Shown: positions 7,766 to 15,740 of the stretch, piece by piece
How the letters are laid out: each line of letters starts with the position of its first letter
Numbering within the stretch: the stretch's first letter is position 1
Source of the DNA: an uncultured Cytophagaceae bacterium
GTDB lineage: Bacteria; Bacteroidota; Bacteroidia; Cytophagales; Spirosomataceae
Assembly (NCBI GenBank): GCA_938008575.1
Contig: CALLKB010000243.1
Span: 1-18,134 of the forward strand
Direction of reading: 5' to 3'
DNA length: 18,134 nt
Position numbers and translations under genes: made by a program
Notes under the pieces: model-generated
What the model was told of the DNA's origin: nothing
Seen by the model: only the letters and a program-made list of their open reading frames with translations
Database searches by the model: none

Positions 7766-10700
7766 TTACTTTTCCAATCGGTTTACGTAGATAAATGACT
7801 TCACGTTTGATTTGTTGCCTTTGTAATCCACGACATAATAGTACGTTCCATCAGGTACTAGTCCATCACTCGCTAATAAATCAAAAGCACGATCTGTTTG
7901 GCCATGCCAATCGTTTTGGTAATTGTCTTTCTCATAGACAATATTACCCCAACGGTTGAAGATCGTTACCGTATTCGGTTGCGAAGACAATATCCCTGGA
8001 ATGATGAACGTGTCGTTCTTACCATCACCGTTTGGTGAAATACCTTGTGGCATGAAGCTTGGACATTTATCAGCATCCAAACGGTTTGGAATGCCGTCAC
8101 GGTCGCAATCCGCTAAGCCACTTATATTCAAGTTGTCCTCATCCCTATCCAAAATACCATCGTTATCCGAATCGATATCTCTAAAGTCATAAGTCAAATC
8201 CTTATCAGTATCCAATGGATTCTTAGGATCTGGACCTGCCTCTACTTTATCCGTGATTCCATCATTATCAGAATCCAAATCTCTAAAGTCCGCATTGCCA
8301 TCTTTGTCCGTATCGACTGGCGTAGACGTTGGTCCTTTTTCAATGTTATCTGAAAGCGTATCGCTATCTGAATCTAAATCTCTGTAATCCGGTAAACCGT
8401 CACCATCCGTGTCGATTGGATTAGCTGTTGGTCCTTTCTCGATGTTATCCGAGATACCATCGTTATCTGAATCTAAATCTCTGTAATCCGGTAAGCCATC
8501 GCCATCTGTATCTACTGGTGTAGATGTAGGACCTTTCTCAGTGTTATCCGAAATACCATCGTTATCTGAATCTAAATCGCGGTAATCAGGTAAGCCATCG
8601 CCATCCGTGTCTATCGGTGTACCTGTTGGACCTTTTTCAATGTTATCTGAGATACCATCGTTGTCTGAATCTAAATCGCGGTAATCAGGTAAGCCGTCGC
8701 CATCCGTGTCAATCGGTGTGCCTGATGGACCTTTTTCAATGTTATCAATGATGCCGTCGTTATCTGAATCGATATCGCGGTAATCAGGTAAACCATCTTT
8801 GTCGGTGTCTATCGGCTTGCTTGGATCTGCACCTGCTTCGGTTTTATCTAGGATACCATCATTATCACTGTCGGTTTCCCGGAAGTCATAAATGCCATCG
8901 CCATCAGTATCCAAAGGTTTCGTTGGATCCACTCCCGCTTCGATTGCATCAGTGATGCCATCGTTATCGGAATCTAAATCTCTAAAGTCCGGGGTTCCAT
9001 CTTTGTCTGTATCTACAGGAATTGAAGGATCTTTACCCGCTTCGATGGCATCAGGAATACCGTCGTTATCGGAATCCAAATCTCTAAAATCAGGAGTGCC
9101 GTCTTTGTCCGTGTCTACTGGGTTCAATGGATCTGAACCAGCTTCTACCGCATCAGGAATACCATCGTTGTCTGAATCGATATCCAAGAAATCAGGCGAA
9201 CCATCTTTATCTGTATCAACTGACCAGCCACCTTCTACGAATTGGGAACGATCATCCCAACCATCTTCATTGTTATCAACGCGATCTGTACAAGTTACGC
9301 AAGCTGTAGGTCCTTCGATTCGATCCAAAATTCCATCACCATCACTATCTAAATCTAAGAAATTAGGTGCACCGTCTCCGTCTTTGTCGGATATGCCTTC
9401 AACTGAATCGCCCAATTTATCGCCATCAGAATCTAAATCACGGTAGTTTGGAAGGTTATCACCGTCCATATCACCGCGAAGTTCGATGCGATCTAAAATT
9501 CCGTCGGCATCTGAATCTAAATCCAAGAAATCGGCAGCGCCATCACCATCAGTATCAGGTACTTCATCAGATGCTCCACCCATCGCGGTTTCAACACAAT
9601 CTAATAAACCATTTCCATTTGCATCAATCGTGCAATCTACACGACCATCATTGTTGTTGTCAACTTGATTACGGAATTTAATCAAGCCTTCGAAGCTATC
9701 TAAAATCCCGTCACCATCTGAATCCAAGTCAAGGAAATTAGATGTTCTGTCTTGATCGAAATCAGCTGCCGTTTCGCGGCTATCTAAAATACCATCGTTA
9801 TCAGAATCAATATCGATATAATCAAAATGTCCGTCACCATCTGAATCAACACGCTTTTCTGAAATATCTAAAATTCCGTCATTATCAGAATCTTGATCTA
9901 AATAATCAGGAGTTCCGTCACGATCAAAGTCTTCACAATTTGAACCACCATTATGACACTCTAAACCGTTTGAGATTCCATCACCATCACAATCCGCATC
10001 ACGGAAAAAGTCATACGCTGGAGTACCCACTTGTGGGGCGAGGCCAGATCCATCTTGGCAATAATTCAATGGCGCTGAATCCGTACCGTTGGGATTACCA
10101 TCGCCGTCACAGTCAGAATTTCTCCAAGCTGTTGAGGTATTTGCAAGAACTTGGCTGCTTGCATTATAACTACATCCATTGTTTGGATCCGTACCGTCTA
10201 ATAATTCTTGTGCATCCGATACACCGTCACCGTCGGAGTCTGCGGTAGTAACCGTAGCAACGACAGCAGTTCGTGATGAGGAAATACAACCTGTTGAAGT
10301 ATTACGAGCTTCTACATAATATGTAGTAGTGCTAGAAATACTTGGAGTTGTAAATGAAGTACCAGAGCCTAGGAGATTCCCTCCGCTTGCTGCATCATAC
10401 CAATCTAAGTTGGATCCCGATGAAGCTGTACCGGATAAATTCACAGTACCAGTACCTACTCGAGTTCCGCCAGTTGCTCCACTAACCGTAGGTAATGCAT
10501 TCACAACTGCAGATCCCGTTGCAATATTTTCTGTATTGGCACCTGAAGAGGTTGCCGTGATATTACCCGAAGCCCCGTTTGTTGCTGAACTCGTTAAACG
10601 AACGTAAATAGTCGTTGATGCAACTGTGCCGGAAGTAGGTGAAATCGAAACTGAACTCGAAAAGCTTGTTCCATTCAAGGAAACCTCATAGCCTGTTGGC

Positions 10701-11776
10701 GCAGTAACGACTAAATTTGCTGTTAATAATGAACCCGAAACTGTAAATATTTGTGCAGTTGAGGCCGTTCCAGCGCAAGTGGTAAATGTTGATAATCCAC
10801 TTGCTGTAATAACAGTTGGAGTGCTCGGAACATCATTATCAATGATAGTACCAATACCCGTATTGTCCGAAATCGCTGCGTTTACTGAATTTGATAAAAG
10901 CACTTTGTATGTCTCCGTACTTTCAAAAATGTTATCATCCAATATGGGAACCGTAATTGTTTGTGATGCCGTTGAGTTTGCAGGAAAAGTAAGAGTTCCT
11001 GAAGTCGTCGTATAATCTGTATTCGTGGCAGATACATCTGAAGTTGTGTAAGCAACGGTTATCGGTGAAGCATAACTAGCAGATAAACTAACAGTGAAAG
11101 TTGCTGTGCCAGCAGTTTCATTGACTGAAACATCATTAATACTTAATTTGGGCGATGCGGCCAAATAAGCATTTAATGCATCCAATAAACCATTGGTTGC
11201 CGCATTACCATTGACTACGCCTCCAGATAAAGGAACACTACTCCCGTTAAATGTTAAACCGATGTATTTTGTAGAATTGATGGTATATGTTCCACCACCA
11301 GTTACAGCCAAAGTTTGCGAAACAGTCACATCTGGGGAGAATATTAATGTATTGGGGCTATTTCCACTTGGGGAACGCCATTTAACAAAACCAGGAATGG
11401 TGAAGATTGTTCCATTGGCATCTTTTAAAACCACGTTACCAATAATATCATTTCCTTGAGCTGTAAAAATAGACGCTGTGGAGTTCTGAGTGAATTGCGC
11501 TAATGACCAACCTTTAGCAGTTAGCAAAGCGGCATTGGTAGATGAGTTATTGGCCGTATTATCTCCTACAAAACCATCATTAAATGATACGGACAAATTG
11601 TATTGTCCAAAGGAGTTGAAAGAAATAATTAACAATAAAGCCGAAAACAGCATTAAAAGCTTACTGCCAACTAGCTCTCGAAAAGTTTTTTTAATTGGAG
11701 CTGAACCCGCATGCGTTGCTATATCATAGCAAACAGGTCTCAACTCAGAATGGGTCTGAGTAGACTGATCAATCAT
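7766..11776 (-). CDS. Large T9SS-secreted adhesin: Calx-beta, Ig-like, thrombospondin type 3 calcium repeats, gliding-motility C-terminal domain
   Basis: This 1336-residue, very Asp-rich protein starts with an unusually long N-region (about 40 residues) before the hydrophobic core [17 protein letters not shown]. Domains in order: a unique region 58-207; a Calx-beta domain about 208-315 ([15 protein letters not shown] to GTIIDND); a beta-sandwich domain about 320-425; an Ig-like domain about 430-510 ([10 protein letters not shown] ending); a long array of thrombospondin type 3-like calcium loops about 512-1235, with motifs of the form DxDxDGxxDxxE; and a gliding-motility-associated CHU_C domain about 1240-1335 ([23 protein letters not shown]). 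The last is a type B T9SS sorting signal. The product should be an extended, calcium-stiffened surface adhesin. ATG 11776 is supported by a promoter whose start point would fall about 50 nt upstream. PorP/SprF follows 31 nt downstream. Its ligand is unknown. Confidence 0.93.
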   Translation of the reverse strand: MIDQSTQTHSELRPVCYDIATHAGSAPIKKTFRELVGSKLLMLFSALLLIISFNSFGQYNLSVSFNDGFVGDNTANNSSTNAALLTAKGWSLAQFTQNSTASIFTAQGNDIIGNVVLKDANGTIFTIPGFVKWRSPSGNSPNTLIFSPDVTVSQTLAVTGGGTYTINSTKYIGLTFNGSSVPLSGGVVNGNAATNGLLDALNAYLAASPKLSINDVSVNETAGTATFTVSLSASYASPITVAYTTSDVSATNTDYTTTSGTLTFPANSTASQTITVPILDDNIFESTETYKVLLSNSVNAAISDNTGIGTIIDNDVPSTPTVITASGLSTFTTCAGTASTAQIFTVSGSLLTANLVVTAPTGYEVSLNGTSFSSSVSISPTSGTVASTTIYVRLTSSATNGASGNITATSSGANTENIATGSAVVNALPTVSGATGGTRVGTGTVNLSGTASSGSNLDWYDAASGGNLLGSGTSFTTPSISSTTTYYVEARNTSTGCISSSRTAVVATVTTADSDGDGVSDAQELLDGTDPNNGCSYNASSQVLANTSTAWRNSDCDGDGNPNGTDSAPLNYCQDGSGLAPQVGTPAYDFFRDADCDGDGISNGLECHNGGSNCEDFDRDGTPDYLDQDSDNDGILDISEKRVDSDGDGHFDYIDIDSDNDGILDSRETAADFDQDRTSNFLDLDSDGDGILDSFEGLIKFRNQVDNNNDGRVDCTIDANGNGLLDCVETAMGGASDEVPDTDGDGAADFLDLDSDADGILDRIELRGDMDGDNLPNYRDLDSDGDKLGDSVEGISDKDGDGAPNFLDLDSDGDGILDRIEGPTACVTCTDRVDNNEDGWDDRSQFVEGGWSVDTDKDGSPDFLDIDSDNDGIPDAVEAGSDPLNPVDTDKDGTPDFRDLDSDNDGIPDAIEAGKDPSIPVDTDKDGTPDFRDLDSDNDGITDAIEAGVDPTKPLDTDGDGIYDFRETDSDNDGILDKTEAGADPSKPIDTDKDGLPDYRDIDSDNDGIIDNIEKGPSGTPIDTDGDGLPDYRDLDSDNDGISDNIEKGPTGTPIDTDGDGLPDYRDLDSDNDGISDNTEKGPTSTPVDTDGDGLPDYRDLDSDNDGISDNIEKGPTANPIDTDGDGLPDYRDLDSDSDTLSDNIEKGPTSTPVDTDKDGNADFRDLDSDNDGITDKVEAGPDPKNPLDTDKDLTYDFRDIDSDNDGILDRDEDNLNISGLADCDRDGIPNRLDADKCPSFMPQGISPNGDGKNDTFIIPGILSSQPNTVTIFNRWGNIVYEKDNYQNDWHGQTDRAFDLLASDGLVPDGTYYYVVDYKGNKSNVKSFIYVNRLEK
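8117..9220 (-). repeat. Eleven tandem 33/34-residue calcium-loop repeats inside the adhesin gene
   Basis: Residues 853-1220 are eleven consecutive units, each starting with a hydrophobic residue and DTD and containing DSDNDGI in the middle. Two classes are visible. Outer units are 34 residues and end E-A-G-x-D-P-x-x-P; five central units are 33 residues and end E-K-G-P-x-x-x-P. The central units are also close at DNA level (about 8320-8800), with runs such as ATACCATCGTTATCTGAATC recurring, which indicates recent duplication. The last unit is degenerate. Confidence 0.85.
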
Positions 11777-11833
11777 TTTTTATTATAATTTAGAAAACGG
11801 AGCTATAAAGCTGACGTCATGTTTTACGTTACG

Positions 11834-11866
11834 CAAAAGTAAGTCAATCCCCCAAAATAAAACAAG
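11834..11866 (-). promoter_or_regulatory. Promoter of the adhesin-porP/sprF operon (-33 CTTG, -7 TACTTTTG)
   Basis: Read on the minus strand, CTTG (11863-11866) is followed after 21 nt by TACTTTTG (11834-11841), a perfect TAnnTTTG -7 box. This is the pattern used by the primary sigma factor of Bacteroidota. Transcription would begin a few bases after the -7 box, about 50 nt before the ATG at 11776. Confidence 0.75.
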
Positions 11867-11955
11867 TCAAGTCGCGTCGCGAGCTTAGCAGTCGTGTGTA
11901 CCAAAATTCAAAAAAGGCTTTTGGTGCAAAATTAAAGCACAATTAGGCAAAATTT

Positions 11956-11986
11956 ACATGTCCTGTTTTCGAAAATCAGGACATGT
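11956..11986 (-). terminator. 31-nt palindrome, possible terminator of the desaturase gene or operator
   Basis: ACATGTCCTG (11956-11965) is perfectly complementary to CAGGACATGT (11977-11986), and the 11-nt centre contains the palindrome TTTTCGAAAA, so almost the whole element is self-complementary. It lies about 75 nt beyond the desaturase stop on the minus strand; the following minus-strand bases are AAATTTTG, only a weak U-tract. A further ACATGT occurs at 11989-11994. Long uninterrupted dyads like this also serve as operators, so the terminator label is tentative. Confidence 0.45.
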
Positions 11987-12060
11987 GAACATGTTAATGA
12001 GAATTTGCTAACCTATTAATTTGCCAGAATTTAGCAGTTTGTTGGTTCTTCGGAAATGTA

Positions 12061-12882
12061 CTATTCGTCCGTTTTAATCTGAGCGTTAAAAGGGATACCC
12101 AATTGAAAGCGCATATCCGCAGTCGTTTCATCAGGTAATACATCCAAGCCATACTGAATTTGCTCAATGGGTGTGACGTTGAAAGTCCCAAAAATACGAT
12201 CCCAAATCGCGAATATATTTCCAAAGTTGGAATCCGTTTGTGGCCGCGTGACATGGTGATGAATCTTATGCATATCAGGTGATACAATGATATAAGAAAT
12301 GGCTCGGTCCAAGCTTTTTGGTAGACGAATATTCGCATGATTGAATTGCGAGAGGAGTGCACTAATGCTTTGGTATAACATGACTAGCCACATAGGGGCA
12401 CCACAAATCAAAACACCTAGAAGCGTAAAGATGGCTCGGAAAACACTTTCACCGGGATGATGCCGATTGGCCGTTGTTGTATCCACCATGGTATCGGCAT
12501 GGTGAATCATGTGAAACTTCCACAAAACCTTAATTTTGTGTTCAATCCAATGAATAAAATAGGCTCCCACTAAATCTAGGAGTAATAAACCAACAATTAG
12601 TTGAGTCCAACCGCTTAGACCAAGCCAAGGCAACAAACCCCATTCATGCTGAATAGACCAATCACTTGCTCGTACAATCAGCGTGGCAAATGCAAAGTTG
12701 ATGATGATCGTTGTGAGCGTGAAAAACAAGTTGAGCCCTGCATGTTTCCATTTATTATAGCCAAAACGAAATAGAGGAATTCCCCCTTCTACCAACCAAA
12801 AAAAAGCAATTCCTCCGGCTAAAATGAAGGCGCGATGCGCGCTAGGAATTGTATCAAAATAATGAGTTAAATTTTCAAGCAT
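12061..12882 (-). CDS. Sterol desaturase / fatty acid hydroxylase family membrane protein
   Basis: This 273-residue membrane protein has the histidine clusters of the non-haem di-iron hydroxylase superfamily: His111-xxx-His115 (HWIEH), His124-xx-His127-His128 (HMIHHAD), His141-His142 (RHHPGE), His182 (NHAN) and His205/208/209/210 (DMHKIHHH). Hydrophobic segments lie at about 18-38, 50-70, 93-115 and 150-175. The order HxxxH, HxxHH, then DMHxxHH followed by NFG...WDRIFGTF is typical of the bacterial sterol desaturase-like branch. It should hydroxylate or desaturate a lipid chain at the inner membrane; the substrate is not readable. Its ATG is 16 nt from a GC-rich palindrome (12899-12931), so its mRNA leader probably includes that hairpin; I see no TAnnTTTG box between hairpin and start. 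Confidence 0.92.
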   Translation of the reverse strand: MLENLTHYFDTIPSAHRAFILAGGIAFFWLVEGGIPLFRFGYNKWKHAGLNLFFTLTTIIINFAFATLIVRASDWSIQHEWGLLPWLGLSGWTQLIVGLLLLDLVGAYFIHWIEHKIKVLWKFHMIHHADTMVDTTTANRHHPGESVFRAIFTLLGVLICGAPMWLVMLYQSISALLSQFNHANIRLPKSLDRAISYIIVSPDMHKIHHHVTRPQTDSNFGNIFAIWDRIFGTFNVTPIEQIQYGLDVLPDETTADMRFQLGIPFNAQIKTDE

Positions 12883-12892
12883 AGGTCTGGTA

Positions 12893-13034
12893 GGGGTTGA
12901 CGCTGCCGGGGTCTGCGACCCCGGCAGCGTCTAAGTTAGTAGCTTTTTATAAAAGTTTCTTGATATTGTATCATTATCTGCGAAAACATAGCCTAAAGCC
13001 GCTCATTTATATGTATTATGATAAACTGCCTAAA
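12893..13034 (+). repeat. Dispersed palindromic element, copy 1
   Basis: The core is GACGCTGCCGGGGTC (12899-12913), loop TGC, and the exact reverse complement (12917-12931): 15 perfect base pairs. It is preceded by GGGG and TT, and followed by the right flank TAAGTTAG...AAAAGTTTCTTGATAT (to 12966) shared with copies 2 and 3. Beyond that it aligns without gaps to copy 3 up to GATAAACtGCcTAAA at 13020-13034. It lies between the divergent desaturase and GH97 genes. No transposase is nearby. Confidence 0.85.
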
Positions 13035-13045
13035 CAAAATCAAAA

Positions 13046-13076
13046 TTGGGCAGAAAGAAAGATTTGGCTATTTTTG
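13046..13076 (+). promoter_or_regulatory. Promoter of the GH97 gene (-33 TTG, -7 TATTTTTG)
   Basis: TTG (13046-13048) and TATTTTTG (13069-13076) are separated by 20 nt, matching the Bacteroidota TTTG-N19-21-TAnnTTTG promoter. Transcription would begin around 13080-13085, about 15 nt before the ATG at 13097. This excludes the longer frame that opens at the TTG of 13046, since that triplet is the -33 box. Confidence 0.72.
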
Positions 13077-13096
13077 TTCACCCTAAAGATAACAAG

Positions 13097-15160
13097 ATGA
13101 TGAAGTTTTTGTTTTGCCTGCTTTCGGCATTCGTCGTATTCCCAAGTTTAGCCCAACAAGTTGCTGTGTTAAATTCCCCAAATAAAGGAATTCAATTAAG
13201 TACCGCAAAAACAGTCGACGGTTCCTTGATGTATCAAGTTCAGCTGAAAGGGAAAGAGGTTATTTCGAATTCAACCATAGGATTTATTCTGAAAAAACCG
13301 GCAGTGGAGCTGAAGAAGTTTACCGTGCTCAGCATCGATTCTTCCTCCGTTTCATCGACGTGGAAGCCTATTTGGGGCGAAGTGAAGGAGATTTCCAACC
13401 AATACAATGAATTAGTTTTACATACAACGAGCAATGGGATTTTGATCGATTTGATCTTTCGCATTTTTGATGATGGCGTGGGAATGCGCTATCATTTTCC
13501 AGTACAGGCGAATTTCCAACATTTCATTGTTGATCAAGAGTTGACGCAATTCAACATGTCCGGTGATCATACGGCCTTCTGGATTCCGGGAGATTATGAC
13601 ACAAACGAATATACCTACAACAAGACAAAGCTAAGCGAGATTGACGCGACGACAGCGGCGGCGAAGGAAAAGGATATTGCAGTAACGGCATTGATGGGGA
13701 AGAATGTGGTTCAGACACCCTTGATGATGAAGTCGGCAAATGGGTTTTACCTAAACATACACGAGGCGGCTTTGGTGAATTATCCAGCGATGCATTTGCG
13801 TTTGGATCAAACGACACAGACCTTCCAATCCGTTTTAGTGCCTGATGCGGTGGGAAATAAGGCTTATTTGCAAACGCCGTTTTCGACACCGTGGCGGACG
13901 ATGGTGATGAGTGAGAAGGCGGAGAAGATTTTGGAATCCAAATTGATATTGAATTTAAATGAGCCTGCCAAATTTGGGGATTCCACCTGGATTAAGCCGC
14001 AGAAATTCATGGGGATGTGGTGGGAGATGCATATTGGGAAGGCGAATTGGCCTTTGGCAGGTGGAAAACATGGGGCAAATACAGCGAATGTGAAGCGTTA
14101 CATTGATTTTGCGGCCCAACATGGTTTTGATGGTGTTTTGGTGGAAGGCTGGAATCAGGGCTGGGAAGATTGGTTTGGAAATTGGAAAGAGGAAGTATTC
14201 GATTTTGTGAGCCCATATCCGGATTATGCGATTGATTCCTTGACGCAATATGCGCAGGCCAAAGGTTTGCGTTTGATCATGCACCATGAGACCTCGGGTT
14301 CTGTAACGAATTATGAGCGCCGGATGGATGAGGCCTATCAGTACATGGTTTCAAAAGGAATTAATACGGTGAAAACTGGCTATGTAGGGAAAATCATTCC
14401 GCGTGGGGAACATCACGACAGCCAATGGATGGTAAATCATTACAATCGTGTGGCGGAAAAAGCGGCTAAATATCACTTGATGGTAGATTCCCACGAGTCG
14501 GTGCACCCAACCGGCTTACACCGCACCTATCCGAACTGGATGGCAGCTGAGGCAGCACGCGGCTCCGAATTTAACAATGCCCCTACGTTGGGAATTATAC
14601 CGGAACATACAACGATTCTCCCCTTCACGCGTTTGATGGGTGGACCGATGGACTATACTCCGGGTTTATTCCACATGTCCTTAAATCAATTTGATTCGAC
14701 TCGTACGCAGAAGGTTCGATCGACATTGGCAAAGCAATTAGCGCTGTATATTACGGTTTATAGTCCCTTGCAAATGGCGGCAGATTTACCGGAAAATTAT
14801 GAGGGTCATTTGGACGCATTTCAGTTCATTAAAGATGTAGCAGTAGACTGGGATGATACGAAAGTACTTTCGGCTGAACCAGGGGATTATGTAAGCATCG
14901 CGCGCAAAGCTAAAAATAAGGATACTTGGTTCATCGGTTCCATTACGGACGAGAATGCGCGGAATGTTTCGTTGGCTTTGGATTTCTTGGATGCAGGAAC
15001 GGCCTATGAAGCGATGTTATACCGAGATGCAGATGATGCCGATTTTGAAAAAAACCCGGAAGCCTATGTTATTGAAAAGAAACTAGTTTCCAAAAGCTCC
15101 AATTTAACCTTCCGCCTGCAACGTGGGGGTGGATGCGCAGTGGTGTTAAAAAAATTGTAG
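13097..15160 (+). CDS. Glycoside hydrolase family 97 protein (SusB-like alpha-glucosidase type)
   Basis: This 687-residue protein has a signal peptide (MMKFLFCLLSAFVVFPSLAQQ). The N-terminal beta-sandwich runs to about residue 280, the (beta/alpha)8 catalytic domain about 290-560 (starting near KFMGMWWEM), and a C-terminal beta-domain follows. In the catalytic domain Glu467 (DSHESVHPTGLHRTYPN), Glu485 and Glu491 (AAEAARGSEF) have spacings of 18 and 6, the same as Glu508/Glu526/Glu532 of Bacteroides SusB, where they serve calcium binding and inverting catalysis. The retaining galactosidase branch of GH97 uses an Asp instead. I therefore predict a calcium-dependent inverting alpha-glucosidase acting on maltooligosaccharides in the periplasm. 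ATG 13100 is an equal alternative start. No SusC/SusD or other starch genes are in view. A palindromic element starts within a few bases of its stop. Confidence 0.93.
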   Translation: MMKFLFCLLSAFVVFPSLAQQVAVLNSPNKGIQLSTAKTVDGSLMYQVQLKGKEVISNSTIGFILKKPAVELKKFTVLSIDSSSVSSTWKPIWGEVKEISNQYNELVLHTTSNGILIDLIFRIFDDGVGMRYHFPVQANFQHFIVDQELTQFNMSGDHTAFWIPGDYDTNEYTYNKTKLSEIDATTAAAKEKDIAVTALMGKNVVQTPLMMKSANGFYLNIHEAALVNYPAMHLRLDQTTQTFQSVLVPDAVGNKAYLQTPFSTPWRTMVMSEKAEKILESKLILNLNEPAKFGDSTWIKPQKFMGMWWEMHIGKANWPLAGGKHGANTANVKRYIDFAAQHGFDGVLVEGWNQGWEDWFGNWKEEVFDFVSPYPDYAIDSLTQYAQAKGLRLIMHHETSGSVTNYERRMDEAYQYMVSKGINTVKTGYVGKIIPRGEHHDSQWMVNHYNRVAEKAAKYHLMVDSHESVHPTGLHRTYPNWMAAEAARGSEFNNAPTLGIIPEHTTILPFTRLMGGPMDYTPGLFHMSLNQFDSTRTQKVRSTLAKQLALYITVYSPLQMAADLPENYEGHLDAFQFIKDVAVDWDDTKVLSAEPGDYVSIARKAKNKDTWFIGSITDENARNVSLALDFLDAGTAYEAMLYRDADDADFEKNPEAYVIEKKLVSKSSNLTFRLQRGGGCAVVLKKL

Positions 15161-15163
15161 GGT

Positions 15164-15236
15164 GGGTTGACGCTGCCGGGGTCTGCGACCCCGGCAGCGT
15201 CTAAGTTAGCGCCTTACTTTAAAAGTTTCCTGATAT
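15164..15236 (+). repeat. Dispersed palindromic element, copy 2
   Basis: The 15-bp arms are at 15169-15183 and 15187-15201 with loop TGC, identical to copies 1 and 3. The right flank TAAGTTAGCGCC...AAAAGTTTCCTGATAT runs to 15236 and ends exactly where the GNAT ATG begins. The element fills the whole gap between the GH97 stop and the GNAT start. There is no U-tract after the hairpin, so it is not a standard terminator. Confidence 0.88.
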
Positions 15237-15722
15237 ATGCAATCCATCGAAACAAATCGGCTTCTATTGCGCCCAATCGGCCTTGATGATGTCGATTTTA
15301 TGCTGAAACTGATAAACTGCCCGGGCTTTATTCGTTTTATTGGTGACCGAAAAGTCCGAACATTAGATCAAGCAAATTCATACCTACAAAACATGCTTTC
15401 CAATCCCTACATCACCTATTGGGTTGTCGAAACAAAAGATAAGCAAGAGCCTATAGGGGTTGTAACCTGGGTCAAACGCGATTTTCTACCTAGTCCTGAT
15501 ATAGGCTTTGCGCTTCTACCTGAATATGAAGGGAAAGGATATGCATTCGAAGCGAGTAAAGCGTGGTTGGCCTACCAACAAAAAACGCATAAAACCGTAC
15601 TAGCTATTTGCCAGGCCAACAATCTGGCATCCATTAAATTACTTCAAAAACTAAATTTCATGCAAGAAGCAGTTTTCGAGAAAGAAGGAAAAGCTATGCA
15701 TCGATATTACCTGAATCAATAA
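15237..15722 (+). CDS. GNAT family N-acetyltransferase (RimJ/RimL-like, Acetyltransf_3 type)
   Basis: This 161-residue protein has the RimJ/RimL-type opening ETNRLLLRP (residues 5-13). The region PGFIRFIGDRKVRTLDQANSYL at about 29-50 is typical of this branch, as is the acetyl-CoA loop in IGFALLPEYEGKGYAFEAS (about 89-107, loop E-G-K-G-Y-A). Residues NLASIKLLQKLNFMQE (129-144) match the conserved NxxSxxLLxKLGF motif with Asn in place of Gly. The acceptor is unknown. The ATG follows the palindromic element with no room for a separate promoter of the usual form, so it is probably transcribed with GH97 through the hairpin, or from within the element. Confidence 0.9.
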   Translation: MQSIETNRLLLRPIGLDDVDFMLKLINCPGFIRFIGDRKVRTLDQANSYLQNMLSNPYITYWVVETKDKQEPIGVVTWVKRDFLPSPDIGFALLPEYEGKGYAFEASKAWLAYQQKTHKTVLAICQANNLASIKLLQKLNFMQEAVFEKEGKAMHRYYLNQ

Positions 15723-15740
15723 TCACGAAAGAGAGGGGGG

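Larger units (their letters stand above)
11777..12060. other. Intergenic region upstream of the adhesin, 284 nt
   Basis: This gap lies between the end of the sterol desaturase gene and the start of the adhesin gene, both on the minus strand. It holds the adhesin promoter (11834-11866) and a palindrome (11956-11986). There is also a weak 7-bp inverted repeat (ACCAAAA at 11900-11906 with TTTTGGT at 11919-11925). I found no credible gene; the open frame running into it on the minus strand is a shadow of the desaturase. Confidence 0.6.

Noticed and set aside
8117..9220. Regularly spaced repeats considered as a CRISPR array
   Set aside because: The period is 99/102 bp, the repeats are coding in frame throughout, and there are no unique spacers or cas genes.
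8892..9681. Plus-strand open frames rich in Ser/Pro/Leu or His/Arg/Gln opposite the adhesin
   Set aside because: These are mirror frames of the Asp-rich repeats; the periodic composition follows from the repeated DNA on the coding strand.
11994..12362. Minus-strand 122-codon frame overlapping the desaturase end
   Set aside because: It overlaps the desaturase coding region in another frame and has no recognisable features.
12899..12931. Reading the GC-rich palindromes as ordinary intrinsic terminators
   Set aside because: No U-tract follows on either strand, one intact copy lies upstream of two divergent genes, and a conserved flank extends well beyond the stem; a terminator role remains possible only for copies 2 and 3.
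12897..13100. Plus-strand frame translating to a peptide beginning TLPGSATPAAS, repeated at 15744-15983 and, as TLPGSSDTGS, at 16743
   Set aside because: The shared peptide is only the translation of the palindromic element from a TTG; the frames have no conserved continuation and no protein-like composition.
15311..15321. GATAAACTGCC inside the GNAT gene, matching the distal part of element copy 1
   Set aside because: It encodes a conserved GNAT segment (LINCPG), sits at a different offset (80 rather than 59 nt) and is short enough to be chance.
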